From NCBI GenBank assembly GCA_029339195.1, contig JAPTJF010000252.1, positions 1 through 64,000 on the forward strand: a stretch of 64,000 bases of DNA, read 5' to 3'. The position numbers and the translations under genes were made by a program. Source of the DNA: Micractinium sp. NFX-FRZ (Eukaryota > Chlorophyta > Trebouxiophyceae > Chlorellales > Chlorellaceae). How positions within the stretch are numbered: position 1 is the stretch's first letter; each line of letters starts with the position of its first letter. Below are positions 24,988-34,032 of the stretch, one piece after another. The notes beneath the pieces were generated by a model. That model made no database searches. It worked only from the letters and a program-made list of their open reading frames with translations, and had not been told where the DNA came from.

Positions 24988-25611
24988 GCGTGCGTGGCGC
25001 CTGATGCAATGCTAATTGTATGATATGGCCGGGGCCTTCGTGGGCACAGCCTCAGGTGTGTGCATCCACGAGGGCTGTGCTGCCTCCCCCTGTTTGTGAC
25101 GAGACGTGATAAAATGTGGTGAAATGAGCTGTGATTGCAATAGCATTTTATGCACCTCTCACCAAAGCATGAATGCCCCATTGCTGGCTGAGGTGATGAG
25201 GTTTGTAGCTGCACGATGGAGAGCCGGAAACCCTAAATCCCGACCCTAAACCCTACCGAGGCTGGCTGCGCCCCTTTGGGATGAAGCAGCTGCGCACCTG
25301 CGGTGCGGCAACCGCCGCCAGGCGGTGCCAACCGCCTGCTGAGCACGGGTTCATCTAACCCCGAGACAAGTTAACATGACAGCACAGAGAGCAAGACTCC
25401 AGAAATCAGTTATATGTAAGAAGTTTAAGAGAGCTGCTGTGCTTATAATATGCAGATGGAGCCTGTTCCATCTGCAAACACTGGCTGGCAGGTTGACGAC
25501 GCCAGGGCGTCCCGCCGCCGCCAGCAGGGCAGCTTGATGTCGCTTGATGCGCACACCGCGCAACCCTCGCTTCGCGCACCGCTCTTTGGCGCCATGTACG
25601 TATCGTGAGCG
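24988..25611. other. Intergenic region with telomere-like repeat
   Basis: This separates two plus-strand genes. No exon is supported. It contains telomeric-type sequence at 25228-25257. Confidence 0.5.
25228..25257. repeat. Interstitial telomeric repeat (CCCTAAA type), degenerate
   Basis: AAACCCTAAAT, a short interruption, then CCCTAAACCCTA. This is the complement of the plant-type TTTAGGG telomere repeat, inside an intergenic region. Confidence 0.75.
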
Positions 25612-28600
25612 ATGCAGAAGCGCGTCCTTGGTTCCCCGCCTAAAGTCGGGTTGTCGCGGGTGGTGGCGGCCGCTTGGGGGCTGCTAGCCTGCGCGCTAGT
25701 AGCGGAGTTCAGTGGCGGTTGGGGCGCGCCGAAATGCGCGCCACCGCCGGCGCCAGCGGCCGCGGCAGCTGGCGGTGCTGCGGGAGCTGCCGCCACCCTT
25801 GCCGCCACTAACGGCAGCAGTAGCGTCAGCAGCATTGCTGGACCCACCTGGCAGGAGGTCGATTTGCTCATACAGCAGCCCGCGGGGCGGCATGGGCGGC
25901 AGGTCAAAGCAGTGGACGGCGTGCCAGCTGACCTCGACCGGTTGCTGATCCACATGACGAACCAGAATGCCGAGCTTCATGGCGTGCCAGGCGGCATTGG
26001 GCCCGCCCTCTTCCGCTGGTTTGCCTTTGCCCACACGTGAGCGGCTGGGCGGGCTGCTGTGTTGCTGTGGGCTGCCATTTTGTCGATGCATGTGCCCGTC
26101 TTCTTCACCGTCGGCTGCCAGTTTGGGAGCGGAGGGGGTGGGGGCCGACCCGCCTATGCCCGCACCTGAGCGACCGGGTCTGGGTGTGGCGGAGCACGTT
26201 GGGTGCTGGGGCGCCGCGTCGCGCCTGCATTGCACAGCACGTGGGTGCTGGCGCGGAAGCTGCCACCGCCTGCCTGCACTGACACTGCTTAGCTACCGCT
26301 GGGCGGCTAGGCGGGGGGGCATGGGGGCAAAGCTGCAGCAGGGAGCGCGCCGCCTGCATGCCAGCCCTTCAATGCCTTCCTTTGACGCAATGCACAGCCG
26401 CTCTGGTGCTGCTTTTGCCTGCGCCTCTGCTTCCCTTGCCCTCGCGGGCCCACCGCGTCCACACCCCTTTGATCCCTCCTTCCCCGTCCCCGCCTCCAAT
26501 GCCCACTCATTCTCCCCTCCTCCCGCCTGGCCCGCCCCAACCGCCCTCTCTTGCAGCTTCAACAAGAGCGCCGGGCAGAGCAGCGCGGGCCTGCAGTCCC
26601 CCGTCCCCGCCTGCCACTTTTATGTGGACCACAGGTGAGGCAGCTGCTGATGCGCATCATCACTAGAACACTTCGTGCCCGCCAACAAGCACGGGCACCC
26701 ATCACACTCCAAAAACCCGTATCAGTGCAACCTCCAATACGGACACAAGCGAGTCTCTTACACTCTGCGCGCGCGCAGCTGCTGCACCAAGCCCGGTGCT
26801 CAAGGGTGCTGCAGTGCGACCACGCTATGTTGTGTGTACTCGTCTCTTTGCAGGGCACTCTGCATCCTGTATGTGTGCACCACCAAAACCAGATGTACTG
26901 CTTCTCACTGTTCTGATTTTCATTCATTCAACTGCTGTATCCTGCGCAGGTACCGCATCCTGTATGTGCGCAACACCAAGACCGCGGGCACCAGCATCTC
27001 CCACACCCTGGGCATGAAGGAGAACCCGCTGGCCTGCAAGTGAGAGCAGCGCGGGCCTCCTTTTCAGTGTTGCTTAAAGCGCCGACTTTGCTATTGGGGC
27101 CTGGGCGGGGGTGCTGGGCATGAAGGAGAACCTGTTGGCCTGCGAGTGAAAGCACGCCCCTCCTTTTTGGTGTTGCTCTCACTTTGCAAACGGGGGCCTG
27201 GGCGGGGGTGCTGGGCATGAAGGAAAACCCGCTGGCGTGCACGTGAGAGCACGCGCCTCCTCCTGTTGCGTGTTGCCCCCCATGTTGCGGCGGGGGGCCT
27301 GGGCACTGCCCGCGCCAGACGTGGAGAGGCTGCTTGGCACTGTCCTGAGACGCCTACTTGCTCATCACTCGACCCTTGCGCAGGACCGACCCCAGCTGGT
27401 GCTACGCCAAGTGCAAGGGGCGCAAGGTGTGCATGGAGTACTTGTGGGACCCGCAGCAGCTGAAGAAGGCGTTTGCAGAGTACACAGGTACAGGGGGGGA
27501 GGGGGAGGGCGCAGGGTGGTGGGCAGAAGGGGTGCTGCAGGGACCAGTGGGGCCGGCAGCAGCTGAGGAGGGCGTTTGCAGAGCGCACAGGTAACAGAAG
27601 GGGAGAGGGAGGGTAGATCAGGCGGTGAGAAGTGTGGGAAGTGTGGAGGGGCCATGGCGCAAGTGTCCTTCAGAGGTCTACAGGGCGGTGGGTGTGTGGA
27701 TGGGTAGATGGGTGGGCGGGTGGATGCGTGCGTGCGTGGGTGGGTGGGCGGGTGGGCGGGCGGTGGCGAGGTGAATGGCAAATGGGAGGTGTTATGGCGA
27801 GGCCCTGCCCTGCCCTGCCCCAGCCCACCCCGCAAGCTTAAGCGCAGCCTCTGACCACATGTACTGTTGTACTGTGCTTGTTGTGTGCTTGACTGTGTGC
27901 TTTCGCTCACATGCAAACAGGCGCTGTGTTGGCGGCGTGAACTCGCCTGCCCCGCCCGCCCGCCCGCCTCACCCCGTCGTCACGCGCCCCCCCTGCCGTA
28001 CCATCAATGCAGTCTTCACCTTTGTGCGCAACCCGTGGTCACGCGCCATCAGCAGCTGGCTGCACATACACAAGCTGGGCCTGCGGCAGCAGTGCCACGA
28101 CCCCTTTCCCAAGTTTGCGCAGCTGCCCTCCGCCTACGGGGCCAAGTGCCTGGCGCAGTGAGTCTGCTTGGGTGGGGTTGCACGCACTGTGATCTTTGTT
28201 TGCGTGGGTGGAGGTGCACGCACTGTGAACTGTGGTGGCATGAGTGTCCGGCGGGAGCATCCCCACCCCGGCGGTGTTCACAGTTCGCAGCTGGCCTGCG
28301 CCTCAGGGGCCAAGTGCCTGGCACAGTGAGTCCGGGGGAGGGGGTGCTTGTTGGGAAGGGTGCAAGCATACTTCAGGAAGGCCGTAGGGGAGGCCACCAT
28401 GCGGAAAAGGAACCTCAAAACACGGCATCTGGCATGCCAGTGTTGCTGCAGGGTGCAGGCGGCAGCCCATGCTGCGTATCACACCCCCAGCGCCCCTCTC
28501 CCGCCCGAACACACCCTCCTGCTTTCGCCCCGCGCCACCCAAACTTGCATGCGGTTACCTGCACCTGCCTGACCACCGCCACCGCCCTCTGCTGCAGCTG

Positions 28601-30321
28601 GGGATTCCAAATCGGCTGGATCCTTGAGCACACGGGCCACGCTTCCTGCTCCCCACCCACGCTTCCCTGCGCCCTCCCATGCCCCGTTACGTGCCCCCCT
28701 GCAGCCAGGGCACGTGCTGCCAGAAGCGGGCTTGGCCGAATTCCTCAACTCCGCTTCATCCCTGCCCCTCCCCCAACCGTGTATCCCCCCTGCAGCCAGG
28801 GCGCGTGCTGCAAGAAGCGTTTTGGCTGGGTGCTGGAGCACATTGAGCCGCAGAGCCGGTGCCTGTTCAGCGCCGAGGGGCAGCCGGTGGTGGACTTCAT
28901 CGGCAGGGTGGAGCACCTTGATGAGGACGTGCAGGCAAGGACTGCTTTCCCGCTGATTGTCGTGCTACTAGTTCCTTCGCTGTGGGCTGAGGGGCGGCCA
29001 GTGGTGGATTTCAAAGCGAGGGTGGAGCTTTGGGAAGAAGATGTAGTGTGTGTTTGTTTGTTCTTGTCGGGTGGCACGTGGGCTGATGCCCGTCCAACAC
29101 TCTTCCTGTGCGTGTCTCTGCAGACGTTGCTGGAGCTCATCAACAGCCGGCGGCCCATGGGCACGGAGGCGCTCGCCGTCCCATCCATGCCCCGCCTCAT
29201 GGTCGGGGCAGACCAGCTGGGCAGGTGCGGCCTGCCTGCTGTCTTGTTTCCCTGTTGCTTGTTTCTGAGCCTGTGGGCGGGTTCCGGGAGCGTCACGGTG
29301 GGCGCAGGGAGGCTGAGCAGGTGTGTTTGATCGTACTTCGTTTGTTTTTTGGTCTCAGAGACTACACACAGTTCTGGGGGCGCCAAATAGCTGTGCATGT
29401 GCGAAGGGTGCGAAGTCTTGATTACATTCGAGCGGAGCAGTCCCATCAACTCTTTACCTTGTCCAGAAAGTTACCTGCACCTCCACTTGCGCCACCACCT
29501 CTGCCTGCGCAGCAAGGATGACGTGCGCCGCCAGGCATACGCCCAGCAGTACTTGAACAGCACGGGTGCGTCCCCTGCCCAGCCGCCGGCCCGCGCGCTG
29601 CCCTTCCGGCACCCTGCCGTGCATGCCGTGAAGAAGGGGTGCAGCGGGTGCAGCCCACAGCGGCAGCCTCCCACAGCACCGCATGCCCCTGCCCGTGCCG
29701 CCTCTCGCCTGCTCGCCTCGCCGCGCCTCGCCTCGCGTCAGTCGTGCACCCCACTCTTCCCCACCCCCTTTCAGCCCGCCCGGTGCTTGCGGCAGCATTT
29801 CGATCACCAGCAACCTGTCTGCTGCAGCGTGTGCCTGGCTGCTGCGCTGCTTCCACACCCGTCGACTTCAGCCTGCCTGACATGTGCCTCCCTCACACCT
29901 GAGCACTTGTGCTTGCCGCTGCTGCCCCTTTCCGCAGCACTGGACGATGTGCTGCGCTACTTCCCCACTCAACGACTTCAACCCTGCTGCGTGCTGAACC
30001 CATGAGCATTTTGCTTGCCCCTATTGCCCAAACCCTTACCCATGAGCACTTTGCTTGCCCCTACTGCCCCTACTGCTTGCAGCGCTGGATGACGTGCGGC
30101 GCTACTTCCAGACCGACTTCAATCTGCTGGAGTTCCCCAGTGCCATACCCTGGGAGCAGGGCGGCACAAACAGCAGCAGCAGCAGCAGCCGCAGCAGCAG
30201 CCGCAGCAGCCGCGCCGGCGGCACCCATAGCAGCAGCAGCAGCGGCGGCGCTGGCGGCAGCCGCCCCCCAGCCCAACCGCTGATCACAGCTGACCCTCGC
30301 GACGCTGCCGGCGCGGGATGA
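25612..30321 (+). CDS. Membrane-anchored carbohydrate-type sulfotransferase (A)
   Basis: Nine exons (25612-26036, 26557-26634, 26950-27039, 27384-27487, 28013-28157, 28796-28934, 29124-29224, 29513-29565, 30083-30321) join in frame to 457 aa. Residues about 14-30 (SRVVAAAWGLLACALVAEF) form an N-terminal anchor. The PAPS 5'-phosphosulfate loop is RNTKTAGTSIS (about 175-185). The 3'-phosphate motif is FVRNPWSRAISSW (about 236-248). This fits Golgi sulfotransferases of the Sulfotransfer_2 type, which move sulfate from PAPS to sugar hydroxyls; the acceptor is unknown. The C-terminus is a Ser-rich tail. The intron after 28934 has a GC donor (GCAAGG). Four exons match the lengths in the paralogue at 39108-46660 exactly (104, 145, 139, 53 nt). 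Its introns are full of diverged copies of its own exon edges. Confidence 0.88.
27008..27305 (+). repeat. Triplicated exon-3 end with splice donor
   Basis: Three tandem units begin at 27008, 27114 and 27211 with CTGGGCATGAAGGA. The first is the true end of exon 3 of sulfotransferase A. Units are about 106 and 97 nt apart and diverge by substitutions and small indels. Confidence 0.85.
27698..27772 (+). repeat. GGGT/GGGC minisatellite
   Basis: Short G-rich repeats (GGGTGGGTGGGCGGGTGGGC and relatives) inside an intron of sulfotransferase A. The sequence could form G-quadruplexes; that is inference. Confidence 0.6.
29820..30130 (+). repeat. Triplicated terminal-exon acceptor region
   Basis: Three tandem units, each an acceptor plus the start of the last exon, begin near 29820, 29936 and 30081. 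The middle copy is still open and encodes ALDDVLRYFPTQ before a stop. Confidence 0.75.
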
Positions 30322-30664
30322 TGGCGTGCGCTGCTTACGGGGATGCCGATGGTGGTGCGGGGCCGCCAGCTCCTGCTGCCCCACCCATAAGGCAGCGTGC
30401 CAGTTCGGAAGGATCGCTGCCCACCTCGCCACCCGCCGCTACCGAGCTCCCTGCTGTGCCCTCGACACACCCACAGCATAAACTTTGGGGAGGGCAGCGG
30501 GCTGTGGTGCAGCCCGGTTCCTGTGCCCCCTCTCCGTGCCTCCTCTCCTGTATCACGCCCTGGCCCGCATTTGATTGCGCATCGCTTCACATGAATTGGT
30601 TTATTTGATACACATCACAATCGCTGCATGAGCAGCGGTCATCGCCACGCTGCCAGCCAACAGC
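30322..30664. other. Convergent 3' intergenic region
   Basis: 343 bp between the stops of sulfotransferase A (+) and methyltransferase 2 (-). No exon is supported. Confidence 0.5.
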
Positions 30665-33196
30665 TTAGCCGACGGTGAAGGCGAACATCCAAGGCTCCAG
30701 CTCGCCTGCAGGCGGGGGGCAGGCAGGGGCAGGAACAGACACGGGGCAGCAGGCAGGTTGAGGCTGGGCAGGGGTGCGGCAGTGCTTGCCTCATGCGCGC
30801 CCCTGGGCAGCCGGGCTGCGCGATGCGCGTGCATGCGGGTGTGTCCCAAGAAGAAGAACCAACAGCAGAAGAAGGGGCAGAGGACACAGGCAGAGGTGGG
30901 CCCCTGTGGCGGTGGGGGCCCCTTCCGCTGGCCCGCCCCCGAAGGAGTGGCCCGGCTGTGCACCCCGATCCGTCGGCACCCACCGTTGGCTGTCGTCATG
31001 CAGCGGTACCCGCGGACCTCCTGGCCGGGGCGGCCCACCAACCACGGCTGCAACAGGGGGGCGGCGGCAAGCAGAGTGGGACAGGGGTGTGCGTTGAGCG
31101 GCCAGACAGAGGGTGGGGCGGGGGCAGCAGGAGGGCATGCAGGAGAGGCTGTGGGAGCGGGTTCAGCTCCAGAGCTGGCCTTTCCGCACTGGCACCTGCG
31201 CAGGCAGGCGGTACGCAGTACATGCCGCCTAAAACATGCCCAGCCCCCAGCACTCCCCTGCCCCTTTGACCAGTGCCCACACTCCCGGCTCGACCCATTT
31301 GGAGATGCATGCTCTGTAGGGGCTGCCGCATGCCTGGCCAGGGCGGGCACAGGCATCCCCAATGCCCTCCCTGGTCCTTTGCCGGGCGCACTCTTCACGG
31401 CAGCCCAACCTGCCAACATCCTCGTTCCAACATCCTCGGCCCACCCCCCTTAAGCTCCCGCACACAGCTCACCATCTGGACGACGCACACTTCGTAGAGC
31501 CCCCCCTCAGACTCGGAGCCATCCATCACACACTCAGTGTAGTCGCCCGCCTCACGAGAGAACCTGCAAAGGGAGGGCGGCGGGAGAGAGGCACACAACA
31601 CAGTTGGCACCACTCGCCCCGTGCCATGAGAACAGGACAAGGGAGGGGTGTGACGGGGCTAGAGCAGTCAAACAGTGGCGCAGCCTCCCGGTTGGCATCT
31701 CTGGGGGAGGCACACAGGGGAGGGGGGATTGAGCTGCTCTTGTGTGAGCTGACCTGCCCTTCACAACCCCGCCTGCCCCCCCGCCCAGCGCTCACCGCGT
31801 CTCCTTCTGCTGCAGCGCCCACACCACCGCCCGGTTGGGCCGCGCCCCGTGCTGCATGAACTTGGCCTCCCACCACTCGCGGGGGCGCAGCAGCGTGTGC
31901 AGCCCCGCGTTCTGGTACGACTTGAGGCTGATGCTCATCACGATGTGGCGGCGGGCCACGCGCACCAGCTCCGACACCACCGCATCCGCCTCCTCCGGCC
32001 GGATGTGCTCCAGCACGTCGGCGGAGAACACCAGGTCGAACTGGCCGTCTGCAGGCATGGCAGAGCGCAAGGCAGGGGCAGGAAGGTCAGGTGCAGGGGC
32101 AGAGAACACCAGGTCGAACTGGCCCTGCATGAGATGCGGGTATTTTGTGCTTTGTGGGTGCACAGCGTGCACAGCGTGGCTGCAGGTACGCGCTACGGAA
32201 GCAAGGCAGGGCGCTCCGCCTGCCAAAGCAGCCATGACAATCGCGCCAGGCAGCGCTGGCGTGAGCGCGGGAGCATGCCGCAGGGGCGTGTGCAGCACGT
32301 GTGGCAGCTAGCCTTGCTGGCTGGGCGCACCTGCGTAGGGCAGGTTGGTCAAGGAGCCCTGCTCCACATAGCCGGCCGCCAGCAGGTCGGGCGCATCTCT
32401 CTCCAGCACCGCCTGCGACAGCTCAATCCCAAAGGCGGCCTTGCCGCGTAGCCGAAAGTCGCGCACACTGCCGCCGTTGCCTGCAGGTGGCGGGGCGGGC
32501 TGTGGTGAGGTGCCGGCGAGCTGCTTCTGGCGCAGGTGCTGGCAAGGCGCAGCGTGCTGGCAGGGCGCCGAGCAGCTGCAGAGGTCGGCCGCCGTGCACT
32601 GCCAAACCAGCCCGCCCTGCCCGTATAGCCCCTCCACACCGCATGGCCGCCACCCCACCACCCCACCTGTGCCGGCGTCCAAGCTTGGCTGCACTGCTGT
32701 GCTTGCTGTGCTTGCTGCCAGCCTGGGAACCCCCACACCCCACCGCAATGCCCTCACCTGTGCCTGCATCCAGCACCGTATGGAAGTCCAGCTTTGTGGC
32801 CAGGTCGCCCACAAAGCGGCACCCCCAGCAGCTGTTCTTGGCGTAGGAACCGTTGCCCGTCCACTGCGCATCGTACTTGGCTTGGTTGTCATTCACGACG
32901 GGCTGGAACCCCTGGCGCCGCTTCGGCGGCGGCGTATCCTTGGCCGCTTCCTCGCCGCTGGGGCTGCTGGTGGGGTCGTAGTCGAAGTCGAGCTGGCTCG
33001 AGGCGAGGTTGCACCCACCGCCAGCGGCAGCGGCAGAGGAGCGGACTGCGGCGGCAGAAGCGGCGGCGGTACTGGTGCCGCTCGAGGCCGCGCCAGAACG
33101 CCGTCCGAGGGCATAGATCACGGCAGCCGCCACGCTCGCGCCCAGTAGGGTGCGCAGGGACAGCTGCGGGCGTGAGACGCCCAAACGCGCAGACAT
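30665..33196 (-). CDS. Membrane-anchored SAM methyltransferase, copy 2
   Basis: Six exons (32758-33196, 32331-32480, 31796-32048, 31473-31563, 30984-31047, 30665-30705) join in frame to 345 aa. Residues about 14-32 (LRTLLGASVAAAVIYALG) form an anchor. The stem is shorter than in copy 1 and lacks polyGln. Motifs are the same: VLDAGTGNGG, IELSQAVLE, FDLVFSADVLEHIRPEEA. The third exon encodes the same 84 residues as copy 1, while exons 1 and 4 are clearly diverged. One intron (30706-30983) interrupts the last block (TTAN/GELEPW), where copy 1 has none. A short diverged copy of the start of exon 3 lies in the preceding intron near 32100-32130. The gene is inverted relative to copy 1. Confidence 0.88.
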
Positions 33197-34032
33197 CGTG
33201 AGCTCACCAGCAGAGCCCCAAGAGCCTGCTGCTATCCCCAGACAGAGACCCGCTCCACTTGAGCGCGGGACAGTCAAGAGGAGCAAAAAGTTCGGGTAGC
33301 TGCGAGCGTGGAAGTATTTGGCACCCCCCCACGCGCAACCACCAAATAACTATTGGAGCACCCAAAAGTGCAGAACAGCAGCTTCCTGCTTCTTTGCGCT
33401 GTCCGAAGGTGCTAAAACAAACTGGCATGTATCAGGTCCGGATGCGAGGGTCCCTGAACCAGGTGACCTGGCGGCAGTGTGGCGACGGCGGCGGCTCCCA
33501 AATTGGTGTCACCAAGCTGACAAAATGGGTCAGTGGCAGTGTACGGTAGCCATTGACAGGCCCCTGTATGTTCCGGAGCTTTTATTATGAGCCCCGGCCT
33601 TTCTTCCAGAGTTTACCATCCGCTTGCACAAGATTCGGGCGGCGCCACCCCACCGCCTGTGCACTGCGGCACGTCGTAACTCAGCACTCTTCAAGCCTGC
33701 TCTCCGAGCGCTGTTTATCCGGGTATAGGGTTGCACATCAATTACCTTTGTTCTATGTGTATACATTGAAGCGAAGTGGGCGCAGGCATCAGCACACGAA
33801 AGGCAGTCAACTGGGGAGGGTGGCAGGCACCTCCTGCCGCTCGTCAGAAGGGCGCACCGCTGCTGCTGCCCTCATGCCGGCATCATTCTGCTGCTGGCCC
33901 CCAGCAACGTGTCGCCGGCCCAACTGCTCCAGCAGCCGACATGACCAGCCGCCTGCACAGGTGTGCGCTGCCGAGTCTGCCGCCGCACGATGCCTCCACC
34001 CTTGCACGGGACGGTACTGCAGCCGCCGCCGG
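33197..34032. other. Intergenic region, promoter of methyltransferase 2
   Basis: About 0.8 kb with no supported exon, AT-richer near 33590-33780. It holds the methyltransferase 2 promoter and the 3' end of the next minus-strand gene. Confidence 0.5.

Noticed and set aside
27867..29330. Long plus-strand open frame (about 487 codons)
   Set aside because: It joins true sulfotransferase exon pieces with introns and repeated exon copies in mixed frames.
30169..30250. AGC-repeat tract considered as non-coding microsatellite
   Set aside because: It is in frame in the last exon of sulfotransferase A and encodes the Ser-rich tail.
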